DNA from: Pseudoneobacillus sp042683745
Lineage (GTDB): Bacteria; Bacillota; Bacilli; Bacillales; Cytobacillaceae
Direction of reading: 5' to 3'
Length of the DNA: 64,000 nucleotides
Assembly (NCBI RefSeq): GCF_042683745.1
Contig: NZ_JBHUJX010000022.1
Span: 105,282-169,281 of the forward strand
Positions 51,520 to 60,280 of the stretch are shown piece by piece. The notes beneath the pieces are model-generated. The model was given only the letters and a program-made list of their open reading frames with translations, was not told the DNA's origin and did no database searches. The position numbers were made by a program, and so were the translations under genes. Each line of letters opens with the position of its first letter. The stretch's first letter is position 1.

Positions 51520-51678
51520 TCATTGTTTCGCCTCTGGATGTACTGGAGACGAAATTTCTGCAATTTTCTCTACAAATGTACCCCATAATGGTCCAATTTT
51601 GTATAGATCGCTGTACGGACCAGAAAGCTCTATGCCAACTGTTTTAAATTCTTGTTTCTCAATTATTGTAAACTCCAT
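51520..51678 (-). pseudogene. Truncated GyrI-like effector-domain fragment
   Basis: The 52-codon frame on the minus strand begins MEFTIIEKQEFKTVGIELSG and continues PYSDLYKIGPLWGTFVEKI, the first third of a GyrI/AraC-effector-like domain (compare the C-terminal half of the AraC protein at 20.5-21.3 kb). It ends after ISSPVHPEAKQ, where about 100 more residues would be expected. It has a weak GAAGGATAT ribosome site. It is most likely the remnant of a deleted gene. The remainder of 51400-51772 holds only the terminator. Confidence 0.6.
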
Positions 51679-51772
51679 TCATATATCCTTCTTCAAAGTA
51701 TGGAAGTTTCTAACTATTATATAGTAAGCTATTATTAGAATTTTTCTAATTGTTTAGGAAGAAGGGATTATC

Positions 51773-52546
51773 ATGATCTATGAAGTAGATATCCATATAA
51801 GAAAAAGATTATTTTCGATGTTCAAAAATATGCGAAGCACTATCATTCTATCTTGTCTTCAAGGACATATGGGGAAGGCGTGGGTTGATGACCTAGAAAA
51901 TCCTTCAGTCGCTCAAATACAAGTAGGGGATTTTGTTTACTATGCGGGAGATCCTCATCGTAAAGAAGCGCTGGAGCTACTACATAATCTTCCAGAAAAT
52001 ACTCATGTCATTGTTCATACGGATGACTGGAAGAACATGATCGAGATGGTTCATAAAGGTTCAATTGAAAAATTCCATCGCTATCAATTTAAAAAAAATC
52101 CCAAAGACCTAAACCGAAATCATATACAGACCTTTATAGCCACTTTACCAGATGGGTATGTCCTTAAAAAAATTGATTCATATTTAGCGAATGAACCATC
52201 TTTACATCGTGTTTCAAGAGATTTCACAGGCCAATTTGAGTCAATCGATGATTATATGAATAGGGGAATAGGATTTGCTATTTTATATGAAGGAGAAGTC
52301 GTTTGTGGGGCATCGTCATACAGCATTTATGATGATGGAATTGAAATTGAAGTAGCAACAGACCCAAAACATCGAAGAAAAGGATTAGCAGCAATAGCAG
52401 CAGCTGCATTAATTTTAGAATGTCTTGATAGAGGGATATATCCTAGCTGGGACGCAGCTAATAGTGAATCTGCACATTTAGCTCAAAGGCTTGGTTACAT
52501 TTTAGAAGAAGCGTACGATACGTACTTTATTAATTATAAAAAATAG
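51773..52546 (+). CDS. GNAT acetyltransferase (two-domain type)
   Basis: The 257-residue protein has an N-terminal domain of about 120 residues without a motif I can name, then a GNAT domain. The acetyl-CoA loop is EVATDPKHRRKGLAAIAAAA at about 205-224, followed by CLDRGIYPSWDAANSESAHL and AQRLGYILEEAYDTYF. This arrangement fits the GNAT_acetyltr_2 family. The substrate is unknown. AAGAAGGGATTATC precedes ATG 51773. The methyltransferase gene starts 29 bp after its stop. Confidence 0.85.
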   Translation: MIYEVDIHIRKRLFSMFKNMRSTIILSCLQGHMGKAWVDDLENPSVAQIQVGDFVYYAGDPHRKEALELLHNLPENTHVIVHTDDWKNMIEMVHKGSIEKFHRYQFKKNPKDLNRNHIQTFIATLPDGYVLKKIDSYLANEPSLHRVSRDFTGQFESIDDYMNRGIGFAILYEGEVVCGASSYSIYDDGIEIEVATDPKHRRKGLAAIAAAALILECLDRGIYPSWDAANSESAHLAQRLGYILEEAYDTYFINYKK

Positions 52547-52575
52547 AAGTTATGAAATATGAGAGGTAGTTAATA

Positions 52576-53349
52576 ATGACAGAAAATGTATTTGAAAATA
52601 ATTTAGAAAAGTATATAAACCCCGAATTATATGACCATATGTATGAGAAGTATCAAAAAGACTTAGATTTAATTTTAGAGTATACTCATTTAGTAGAACA
52701 GGAGATTATAGAGCTTGCTTGTGGAACGGGGCGGCTAACAATTCCAATGGCAAGACGAGGTTATTCTATGATAGGTGTTGATATACATGAGGGAATGCTT
52801 CAGCGAGCAAAGACAAAAGCGGAGGATGAAAAGCTGAATATCAAGTTTTTCCAACAAGATTGTTCAAAACTAGATGTACCTTCAAAGGCATCGCTTATTT
52901 TCATGACAGGCAATTCATTTCAGCATTTTTTAACAAATGATGTACAGAATCAATTGTTCGAATCGATAAAGCGTCATTTAGTGCCAGGTGGGTATTTTAT
53001 TTTTGATACACGTAATCCATTATTATCTGAATTGGCGATTGTAGATGAATATGAAACGCGCTATAAAGATAAAAATAATTATGAAGTGATTGAACAGCAT
53101 CGAGAGATATATGAAGCAACTACACAAATTCAGCACTGTTATACTAATCGACAAATCTTTGATGGCAATGTACTTGTTAAAACAGAGCAAGATCGTATTC
53201 TACTTCGTTATACTTATCCTTTAGAGCTAGAACGATTACTTCAGCAACATAGCTTTGAATTAGTAGAGTGCTACGGCGATTGGAATAAAAATAATTATGC
53301 AGCAAACAGTGTTCAAATGGTTATTATTTGTAGATTAGTAGAGAAGTAA
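52576..53349 (+). CDS. SAM-dependent methyltransferase
   Basis: The 257-residue class I methyltransferase has motif I IIELACGTGRLTIPMARRGY at about 44-63, the acidic residue in MIGVDIHEGMLQRAK, and a post-I motif IKFFQQDCSKLDVPSKASLI with FMTGNSFQHF. The C-terminus VECYGDWNKNNYAANSVQMV is typical of small-molecule methyltransferases. The target is unknown. GAGAGGTAG precedes ATG 52576. It is probably co-transcribed with the upstream acetyltransferase. Confidence 0.9.
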   Translation: MTENVFENNLEKYINPELYDHMYEKYQKDLDLILEYTHLVEQEIIELACGTGRLTIPMARRGYSMIGVDIHEGMLQRAKTKAEDEKLNIKFFQQDCSKLDVPSKASLIFMTGNSFQHFLTNDVQNQLFESIKRHLVPGGYFIFDTRNPLLSELAIVDEYETRYKDKNNYEVIEQHREIYEATTQIQHCYTNRQIFDGNVLVKTEQDRILLRYTYPLELERLLQQHSFELVECYGDWNKNNYAANSVQMVIICRLVEK

Positions 53350-53366
53350 TAGGTCAGGAAAAAAAC

Positions 53367-53465
53367 CATTCGGACAAAGAAAGGAGAAAACCAGTCTGAG
53401 TTGTTCCGAATAAGCCCATCATTCGGACAACAATATGAGATTCCTTGTAGGTGCTGTCCGAATTT
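53367..53465. repeat. Two tandem 53-bp hairpin repeats
   Basis: ATTCGGACAA occurs at 53368 and 53421, and its near complement (TTGTTCCGAAT at 53401, GCTGTCCGAATT at 53453) closes each unit, giving two adjacent stem-loops with a 53-bp period. They lie in the gap between two convergent genes. They may serve as a bidirectional terminator or be copies of a dispersed element. Confidence 0.75.
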
Positions 53466-53481
53466 GAGCTCTTCAACTTTT

Positions 53482-54087
53482 TTAAAACATAACCGCTTGA
53501 TCCAATATTACTTCCTTTGGAGGATTTTCCATTGGCGGTGCATACGGAATTAACGCGAACCTGATTTCCTCCATATGATCCGGTAAGCGGGGGCTGACCA
53601 TGAAACTGATTTTTGTCTCCCCCCCACCACCATGAGAGCCATTTCTAAAAATGTGGTAATCAGTATTTCCCTTCACCTCAAGCATTAATTGGGGTCTTAA
53701 GTGACCAATATTTTCATCCATTTTTAAATGCCTAATTTCAATATGAACAATGCTACTGTTTTGATGCTGCATTGAGTGGGTAAGTGTATACTCGAATTCT
53801 CCAACCACTGATTTTCTCATAATCCCAACTACATTGATGAGCTCATCTGCCTCTTTTATCATAGGCGGACGGCTACCATCATTAATGCTGTGCATAAGCC
53901 AGCTTATTTGTGGGACTTCCATCTGATACTGTGTTGCCCATTCTTCCATTAATTCCATTGGTGGAAATAAGCGCTTGCCATTTGCGGCTGCTTTTCTTTC
54001 ATTAAATAACTTAAGAATATTTTCATCTATTTCCTTTAATTGATCGTTATACTCATTCGGTATTGATTTAAACTCTGTCCATGGCAT
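53482..54087 (-). CDS. Hypothetical protein with chorismate-mutase-like N-terminus
   Basis: The 201-residue protein begins PNEYNDQLKEIDENILKLFN and continues ERKAAANGKRLFPP, a helix pattern that resembles the first helix of AroQ chorismate mutases but lacks the rest of that enzyme. The C-terminal half is beta-rich (IVHIEIRHLKMDENIGHLRP, then a Gly-rich GSHGGGGETKISFMV). I do not recognise the family. ATG 54087 has GGAGGG upstream. It lies downstream of an ABC exporter operon on the same strand. Confidence 0.7.
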   Translation of the reverse strand: MPWTEFKSIPNEYNDQLKEIDENILKLFNERKAAANGKRLFPPMELMEEWATQYQMEVPQISWLMHSINDGSRPPMIKEADELINVVGIMRKSVVGEFEYTLTHSMQHQNSSIVHIEIRHLKMDENIGHLRPQLMLEVKGNTDYHIFRNGSHGGGGETKISFMVSPRLPDHMEEIRFALIPYAPPMENPPKEVILDQAVMF

Positions 54088-54144
54088 TTATTTTTCCCTC
54101 CAAAACTAGTTAATCCCATTCAAGGAATACCCATAAGCACCTAC

Positions 54145-55842
54145 CTATTTTTTCCCCAAAACAAAATGTATCTTAATTCCACTATCCATTTTCTTAGCAC
54201 TTAAAAATAACATCAAAATGGCCGTACCAATCGAAATACAGAGAGTTAAGACAATACTAATGACAGTCAAAATGGTATGATGTGCAGCTTTCCATTTAAG
54301 CATTGAAACGAGAATATTAAAAATTCCCGGTAGCTCAGCACCTTTCTGGAAAAAATCCAATGCATCGGTTGGAATTAGAATAAGAGCAGAAGGCAACGCA
54401 GCGACAAATAAGTAAGCGAAAGACAAGCCCATTAATAAAAACGATACACCTGTTTCAAGACGATTTTGTGGATTATTCGGGTTGTACTTAGCCCCGATAG
54501 AACCTATCCATAGTCCAATACCCGTTATCCCGAGTGACATGATCGCCACAACGACGATTCCAAATACGATATTTAGGAATCCCCATTTTAAAAAGATACC
54601 ACCAACCATTTGTAAAATAGTTAGAAAAATAACGGGGATAAGCCAGTTGATCCAAAACTTTCCAAGAGCAATTCGAAAGCCGCTAATCGGAAGCACTTGC
54701 AATAAATGAATCGAATAAGCCTCTCTAGCGATTGAAGACGAAGCAAAGCCTCCTGTTAAAAATGTGAACATAAACAGGAACGTTCCTTGTGCAACCATCC
54801 AAGAAATTTTAGGATTACTTAAAATAAATTCTAAGCTGCCTTCTTGATTGAAAATCGAAATAAAAGGAAAAACCATAAAAAAGAGAAATGGTAGAAATGC
54901 TAACCACTCACGCATATCTCGTTGAATTGTCCGCCATTCTTTCATTCCCATGGCAATAATAGGATGATAAAGCATAACGTTAACTTTACTGCCTTTACGT
55001 TTTTTCTTTGGCCTACTTCCTTCGTTCATTTTAATCCAGCCAGTTCTAAATCCTCTTTCAACTAACATCGACGATAGCCAAAGCATTAAAATAGTAACAA
55101 GAAAAAGTAAAAAAGCAGGTAAGAAGAAATCAAATGTTCCAGAAAATGCTTCTGCTAAACTTCTGCCGCCCCATTCCATCGGTAACCATTTTGGCATAGG
55201 AGGCATTTCACTCATAACCTTTTTATCGACATTTTTCTGCAACATATTTGGCAGCTGAAAAAGAATATAGACAATTACCCCAGCCAATGCACTCATCACA
55301 GTCATTAATTCCTTTGCCCGATGAACAGGGATCATTTGAATCAGCAATAAATTTAACAAATAAGCTACACTCATTCCCAGTAACGTGATCAATAATGTAA
55401 CTAAATAGGTAATTGGGAAAAATAGAAAACTAGCCTTACCAGCAACTCCGAAAACAGTTAATAGAATAATAGAAAAAAGCCATAAGAAAAAAGGCACACC
55501 AATAAAACTTTGCAGAAATTTCACCCAATAAATACTTCTTGTTTTAATTGGCAAAGTAAACAAAAACGCTAAATCATTCGTCCCGTACAAGTTTTTAAAG
55601 ACTTGAGGTACACCAAATAAAATATTAAAAGCTAGCATGCCCGAAAAAGCATAGGAAAAGAATGGGGCATAGGACTCCTTTGGAAAAACGATCGCCATCG
55701 CTCCAGCACCCATACTAAGTAGAACAGTGACAATGAGTCCACCAATACTCGCAAACACAACGGCCACCTTCGTACTATCTGGTGCTGTCCGAAATTGATT
55801 TTTCCCCATTTGCCAGAATAGAAGTAGAAGAGCCTTTGTCAT
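54145..55842 (-). CDS. ABC-2 type exporter permease
   Basis: The 565-residue membrane protein has about twelve hydrophobic segments in two halves (for example VAVVFASIGGLIVTVLLSMG and LLVTLLITLLGMSVAYLLNL). A cytoplasmic charged stretch follows in the middle (NEGSRPKKKRKGSKVNVMLY). Its start overlaps the ATPase gene by four bases. It forms an exporter with that ATPase. Long ABC-2 permeases of this kind are linked to antimicrobial export or membrane homeostasis; the cargo is unknown. Confidence 0.85.
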   Translation of the reverse strand: MTKALLLLFWQMGKNQFRTAPDSTKVAVVFASIGGLIVTVLLSMGAGAMAIVFPKESYAPFFSYAFSGMLAFNILFGVPQVFKNLYGTNDLAFLFTLPIKTRSIYWVKFLQSFIGVPFFLWLFSIILLTVFGVAGKASFLFFPITYLVTLLITLLGMSVAYLLNLLLIQMIPVHRAKELMTVMSALAGVIVYILFQLPNMLQKNVDKKVMSEMPPMPKWLPMEWGGRSLAEAFSGTFDFFLPAFLLFLVTILMLWLSSMLVERGFRTGWIKMNEGSRPKKKRKGSKVNVMLYHPIIAMGMKEWRTIQRDMREWLAFLPFLFFMVFPFISIFNQEGSLEFILSNPKISWMVAQGTFLFMFTFLTGGFASSSIAREAYSIHLLQVLPISGFRIALGKFWINWLIPVIFLTILQMVGGIFLKWGFLNIVFGIVVVAIMSLGITGIGLWIGSIGAKYNPNNPQNRLETGVSFLLMGLSFAYLFVAALPSALILIPTDALDFFQKGAELPGIFNILVSMLKWKAAHHTILTVISIVLTLCISIGTAILMLFLSAKKMDSGIKIHFVLGKK

Positions 55843-56633
55843 TTCTCCACCTTCTCTTCATCATCTGCCAATTCCTGAATGAGAGATTTCATATCCAGAT
55901 CTCCTGTCAGTTCTAAAAATAAATCCTCAAGTGAAGATTGATCGTTGCCATCTTGCTTTCTTAATTCATCCATAGTTCCAATTGCAATGATTTCCCCATT
56001 TTTAATAATCCCTACTCTATCGCACATTTGCTCAGCAATTTCTAAAATATGTGTCGACATAAATACGGTCATACCTTGGCGGCACAATGCCTGCAATAAA
56101 TTCTTTAAGGTCTTTGCTCCTTTTGGATCAAGGCCTACTGTAGGTTCATCAAGAAACAGCACATCTGGTTGATGAATAAAAGCAGCACATAAATTAATCT
56201 TTTGCTTCATCCCATGGGAATAGGATTCGATTAATTCATCGGCCCGGCTATCTAATTGAAACAAGGATAAATATTTTTCCATTCTTTCTTCAAATACACT
56301 TTGGTCAATTTGAAAAACACTGCCTATAAATCTTAGAAACTCTCTTCCAGTTAGCTTAGGATATAGGATAGGATGATCAGGCACATAAGCCATCTTCCTT
56401 TTCGCTTCAATTGGTGACTTCCAAATATTTGTTCCGTCGATTTCTACTAATCCATTACTTGGTTCTAGTAAGCCTGTCATCATTTTGATCGTCGTTGTTT
56501 TTCCGGCTCCATTCGGTCCTAAGAAACAAAATAATTCTCCTTTTTTAATATCTAAATTTACATCTTTCACCGCATGGAATGATCCATAACTCTTCGAAAG
56601 ATTCATCACCTTTATGGAAAGTGGTTTTTCCAT
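55839..56633 (-). CDS. ABC transporter ATP-binding protein
   Basis: The 264-residue ATPase has Walker A FLGPNGAGKTTTIKM, the Q-loop YVPDHPILYPKLTGREF, signature SYSHGMKQKINLCAAF, and Walker B DVLFLDEPTVGLDPKG with H-loop STHILE. The start is ATG 56633, eight bases after GAGG; the GTG at 56642 overlaps that site. It is translationally coupled to the permease gene. The C-terminal tail (ELTGDLDMKSLIQELADDEE) is acidic. Confidence 0.93.
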   Translation of the reverse strand: MEKPLSIKVMNLSKSYGSFHAVKDVNLDIKKGELFCFLGPNGAGKTTTIKMMTGLLEPSNGLVEIDGTNIWKSPIEAKRKMAYVPDHPILYPKLTGREFLRFIGSVFQIDQSVFEERMEKYLSLFQLDSRADELIESYSHGMKQKINLCAAFIHQPDVLFLDEPTVGLDPKGAKTLKNLLQALCRQGMTVFMSTHILEIAEQMCDRVGIIKNGEIIAIGTMDELRKQDGNDQSSLEDLFLELTGDLDMKSLIQELADDEEKVEK

Positions 56634-56744
56634 TGAAAACACCTCACAAATTTCTATCTGTAATCATCATATCAATAAATACGGATGAATTGGTAAAAGG
56701 TTCCTAGAAAATAAGACCTTCCTAAAATAGGAAGGTCCCATCGT

Positions 56745-59213
56745 TTAAGCATTCAAGTCAAATTGACTGGACTTACTCTTGAAATGAACGATAAAGGTTG
56801 CGAAAGCAAGGATCAGGAATACGGCTAAATATCCTAATAAGATTCCAGCGTTGCCATAGGCCATCGTAAAATCTCCAAGAGAGATGATCGATTTAAATCC
56901 TTCAATCGAATACGTAAGTGGTAGGTAAGGGCTAATGGCTCTTAAAGATTCCGGTAGCATTTCGATTGGTAGGTTGGCTCCTGTAATGGATAATTGTAAG
57001 ACAAGTAACGCAAATGATATAAAACGTCCTAGATTTCCTCCGAGTGCGATTAAGAACCAAACAATCATCATGAATGAGATGCTTACCAAAATACCAAACA
57101 GCATAAACAAGAAACCGCTTTCAACTTTTAACTTCAGGAATACTAAAGTAAATAAAGTAACAATGACTCCTTGAGATATAGCTAGTAAGGATAGACTCAT
57201 AAACTTACTGATAAACCAAGCTCCAGCTGAAACTGGTGCACCAATAGGCTTCTTAAAGTCTACAAAAAATGACATAATGATTGTCCCAACAAATAAAGCC
57301 AAAGAAATAATGTATGGAGCGGTAGAATCGCGGTAACGTTCATATTCATTTACTGTGCTGCCTGCAAGTTCTACTGGTGAGGCAAACATAGCGATATTTT
57401 TATCACCTGCATGAATACTTGAAGTTTTCTCAGAACCATCTTTTAATCCAGTTGCTAATTCTTTGCTTCCATTGTTTAACTGACCGAGTCCATCGTTCAC
57501 TTTTGTTACTCCGTCTGTTAAAGCAACCCAACCATTCATGACGCTTTCATTTCCGTCACTGACTTGACCCATACCAGAGTTAAGCTTTGCAGCACCAGTT
57601 GATAATGCTTTCCAACCTGATTCAACGGCTTGGTTCCCGTTGTAAATCTGATTCGTACCAGCATTTAGTTTCGATACACCAGCCGTCATTGTGCTCCAAC
57701 CTGATTCAACGGATAAGTTTCCTTCTTTTATCTTTGCTGTACCTGAGTGAATCGTTGCAACACTGCTAGTAATCGTTTTCCATCCTGCATCTACTGTAGC
57801 TGTTCCAGCAGCTACTTGCTTCGTTCCACCTGCTAATTGCTTCGCTCCATCACTTACTAATTGCTGTCCCTTCACTAGTTCATCTAGACCAGAAGATAGA
57901 GCTTTCGAACCAGGTGCAACCTTTTCTAAACCACCAGCAACAAGATTGGCCCCTTCTTTTAAAGGTTCTGTTTTCGATGCTAAGCCTGTTAATCCATCCG
58001 AAACCACCTTGCTTGTTCCGACAAGAGTTAAGAATTCTTTATTCGTTTGCAGTTGTGGATTTTTTTTCAAAAAGGCTTCAAGACCTGCAGTTAGCTGACT
58101 CGAACCTGCTGCAAGCTGAGCAGCTCCTTTTTGAACCTCTTCTACTCCAGTTGCCACCTGTTTGCTTCCAGGTTGTAATTGACCTAGTGCTGTTGCCACT
58201 TGGTTGCTGCCTGCTTGTGATTGTTGTAATCCTACAAGTACTTTTCCTGTTCCATCCTGTAGATCATTTGCCCCTGTTTCAAGAGCCTTTGCTCCAACTG
58301 CCAAGGTAGAAATATCTTTTGACTTTTCCTGTAATGATTTTAATAGTAAGGATGTACCCGCTTCTAGCTCTTTTGTACCAGCAGCTAATTTAGAGATATC
58401 AGCAGATTTTGCTTGTAATGATTGTAAGAGTTGCCCAGTCCCATCCTTAAGTTCTTTAGAACCAGCGGCAAGCTTTGAAATATCACCTTGTTTAGAAGTT
58501 AAGTTTTCTAATAACTGACCTGTCCCCGCTTTAAGCTCCTTTGCTCCAGTAGCAAGTTTATTGATATCAGCTGATTTTTCCGTTAATGATTGTAAAATTT
58601 GGTCTGTCCCATTTTTAAGCTCAGTAGATCCGTCATAAATTTTACCTGATCCTTCAGCAGCAGATTTAAAACCATCGGCAATATCACCTAAATTGGAAAA
58701 AATCGTTTTCGCATAGTTTTCCGTTATTTTGTTGGCCAGTTGTTCGCGAATGCGTTCTGTGGCACTTTTTGTTACCTGTGCAGCCATGAAATTTAATCCT
58801 TCATTTTGTATATAACGTAGCTCCAACTGTTTTGGATCAGGCTCTAGCACAGTGGCTACTCGTTCAGAGAAGTCTTCAGGAATTTCAATGACCATATAAT
58901 AGCGATTTTCTTTTAATCCCTTGTCTGCTTCTACTGAATCAACAAATTTCCATCCTAGTGTATTGCTCTTTTTTAAATCCGCAACAAGATCTTTACCCAC
59001 ATTAATCGTCTCGTCACCAGACTTTCCACCTCTGTCCAAATTAACAACCGCTACAGGTAAATTGGACAAATTGTCATAGGGCCCCCATGTGGGGGAGAGT
59101 TGAATAGCCGCATAAACTATCGGAATGAGTAAGACCGCAAGAAGTGAGAAAAGAAGACCTTTGTTACTCCTGATTTTGGCCCATTCAGCCAAAAACAATT
59201 TCATTCCATTCAT
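56745..59213 (-). CDS. YhgE/Pip-family membrane protein with long repeat region
   Basis: The 822-residue protein has one N-terminal membrane segment (about residues 19-38), a conserved extracytoplasmic domain (LPVAVVNLDRGGKSGDETIN), a very long helical repeat region and five or six C-terminal membrane helices (ISLALFVGTIIMSFFVDFKK onward). YhgE/Pip proteins include phage-infection receptors and parts of type VII-like export (EsaA relatives). Two blocks of 28-residue repeats are visible at about 190-315 and 470-581. The start is ATG 59213 after GGGGGA; the longer reading to 59285 lacks a ribosome site. Confidence 0.9.
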   Translation of the reverse strand: MNGMKLFLAEWAKIRSNKGLLFSLLAVLLIPIVYAAIQLSPTWGPYDNLSNLPVAVVNLDRGGKSGDETINVGKDLVADLKKSNTLGWKFVDSVEADKGLKENRYYMVIEIPEDFSERVATVLEPDPKQLELRYIQNEGLNFMAAQVTKSATERIREQLANKITENYAKTIFSNLGDIADGFKSAAEGSGKIYDGSTELKNGTDQILQSLTEKSADINKLATGAKELKAGTGQLLENLTSKQGDISKLAAGSKELKDGTGQLLQSLQAKSADISKLAAGTKELEAGTSLLLKSLQEKSKDISTLAVGAKALETGANDLQDGTGKVLVGLQQSQAGSNQVATALGQLQPGSKQVATGVEEVQKGAAQLAAGSSQLTAGLEAFLKKNPQLQTNKEFLTLVGTSKVVSDGLTGLASKTEPLKEGANLVAGGLEKVAPGSKALSSGLDELVKGQQLVSDGAKQLAGGTKQVAAGTATVDAGWKTITSSVATIHSGTAKIKEGNLSVESGWSTMTAGVSKLNAGTNQIYNGNQAVESGWKALSTGAAKLNSGMGQVSDGNESVMNGWVALTDGVTKVNDGLGQLNNGSKELATGLKDGSEKTSSIHAGDKNIAMFASPVELAGSTVNEYERYRDSTAPYIISLALFVGTIIMSFFVDFKKPIGAPVSAGAWFISKFMSLSLLAISQGVIVTLFTLVFLKLKVESGFLFMLFGILVSISFMMIVWFLIALGGNLGRFISFALLVLQLSITGANLPIEMLPESLRAISPYLPLTYSIEGFKSIISLGDFTMAYGNAGILLGYLAVFLILAFATFIVHFKSKSSQFDLNA
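57471..57806 (-). repeat. Internal 84-bp repeats in yhgE-like gene, block 2
   Basis: Four consecutive 28-residue units share Gly-x-x-x-Val-x-x-Gly-Trp and end near Lys-Leu-Asn-Ser-Gly (for example GNLSVESGWSTMTAGVSKLN and GNQAVESGWKALSTGAAKLN). The period is exactly 84 bp without frameshifts. Confidence 0.85.
58271..58646 (-). repeat. Internal 84-bp repeats in yhgE-like gene, block 1
   Basis: About four and a half units of 28 residues with the core DISKLAAGSKELKDGTGQLL are arranged head to tail. The period equals that of block 2, though the sequence differs, so both derive from the same helical module. Confidence 0.85.
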
Positions 59214-59431
59214 AAAAAAATTCCCCCAATATATATTTCTGTTTATATAAAAAGTGATTGAATATTCATTCATTTTCATAAGCAACCACTTATTAATTCT
59301 TTATATTCTGAATATTAAAGCAAAATTCCTTCCTAGTTTTTAAGTCCTAAAAAATATTTTGTAAATATTTTCATTTCAATGTAAAAAAAGGTAAAATAGG
59401 TGAAATAAATATTTTGAAATGGGGAAAAAGA

Positions 59432-59815
59432 ATGATATTAACAATGAAATATGTGATCTTATATGTAAATGATTTTGAAAAAACGATGGAATTTTACAAG
59501 GATATTCTTGGGCTTCCATTGAAAATGCAAGCAGATACATATGTGGAATTTGATACTGGTGCAACCGTTTTGTCCATTAACACTCGTGAATCTGTAAAGG
59601 AAATTACCGGTTTATCAGTGTCAGAAGGCGTCAGTTCTTCACAATCATTTGAAGTTGGCTTTGTTGTAAAAAATGTAGAAGCGACAATCGAAGATCTTCG
59701 TCAAAAAGGTGTATCAATCATCAAAGAACCCGTCACAAAGCCATGGGGACAAACAGTTGCATATGTAGCTGATCCAGATGGTCATTTTATTGAAATTTGT
59801 AGTTCGCTTGACTAA
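59432..59815 (+). CDS. VOC (glyoxalase/bleomycin-resistance) family protein
   Basis: The 127-residue protein has the VOC fold: MKYVILYVNDFEKTMEFYKD, ILGLPLKMQADTYVEFDTGA at about 24-43, and the C-terminal VAYVADPDGHFIEICSSLD with the metal-binding Glu. Small single-domain members are often metal-dependent lyases or resistance proteins. The substrate is unknown. ATG 59432 has GGGGAAAAAG upstream; a TTG at 59414 adds six residues without support. Confidence 0.9.
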   Translation: MILTMKYVILYVNDFEKTMEFYKDILGLPLKMQADTYVEFDTGATVLSINTRESVKEITGLSVSEGVSSSQSFEVGFVVKNVEATIEDLRQKGVSIIKEPVTKPWGQTVAYVADPDGHFIEICSSLD

Positions 59816-59828
59816 TAAGACAATTCCA

Positions 59829-59858
59829 TTGACAAAATCATAAGTTTAATACTATACT
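59829..59858 (+). promoter_or_regulatory. Promoter of the yybP-ykoY leader
   Basis: TTGACA at 59829-59834 and TATACT at 59853-59858 are separated by 18 bp, about 20 bp upstream of the riboswitch. Confidence 0.7.
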
Positions 59859-59877
59859 AAATTTAATTAATTGAATA

Positions 59878-60042
59878 ATCTTTCTCCTAAAGGGGAGTAG
59901 CTTTTACAATAAAGTCGTCATTTCGGAGTATCTATACTCTCGGCTTTATTGGCAACCTATCGTTGTTAGCAAGACCTTTACCTATGGGTAAAGGTCTTTA
60001 TTTATTTTTTAAAACCTTTACCAATTATGGTAGAGGTTTTTT
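59878..60042 (+). ncRNA. yybP-ykoY manganese riboswitch with two terminator hairpins
   Basis: The conserved core is clear: CTAAAGGGGAGTAGC at 59887, then AAAGTCGTCATTTCGG with its closing CTCGGCTTT, and TTAGCAAGACCTTTACC near 59966. The second half of P1 doubles as the left arm of a terminator (AGACCTTTACC with GGTAAAGGTCT, T-rich tail). A second hairpin (AAAACCTTTACC, GGTAGAGGTTTT) follows at 60011-60042. In Bacillus this class switches transcription on with Mn2+ and controls TerC-family exporters; such a gene (ykoY) lies 0.9 kb downstream. Confidence 0.95.
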
Positions 60043-60101
60043 CTTTGTTAAGGAAACTATAAATACTCGGATGTGGATAACTTCTTATCTTGTATAGTCC
60101 A

Positions 60102-60225
60102 TGTCCAGCTCCAGCGCCTAGCCCCTCGAGGTCAAATGGCGCCCCAAAGATGAGGTTAAAGAGCGAACATCCTCTTTGGGACGGCATTTGCTTGTCGGGG
60201 CTGACCAGGCGCTTGCGCTTTTGTT
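60102..60225 (+). repeat. Dispersed Bacillaceae intergenic repeat, copy 4
   Basis: It starts TCCAGCTCCAGCGCCTAGCC, followed by CCCTCGAGGTCAAATGGC, a hairpin (CCCCAAAGATGAGG against CCTCTTTGGGACGG), TTGCTTGTCGGGGCTGACCA and GGCGCTTGCGCTTTT. It separates the Mn riboswitch from the genes that follow. It may have inserted into the leader region. Confidence 0.8.
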
Positions 60226-60280
60226 ATTTTTAGAGAAAAAAATTCAAGTGGACATAAAAAATTAGAGGAGAGTCGAAAAA

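Noticed and set aside
51459..51647. Plus-strand 62-codon reading frame over the terminator region
   Set aside because: It begins in a terminator hairpin and lies opposite the GyrI-like fragment; no ribosome site or family match.
57471..58646. CRISPR-like array because of regular 84-bp repeats
   Set aside because: The repeats are in frame within a long coding region and vary in sequence; there is no short identical repeat with unique spacers and no cas gene.
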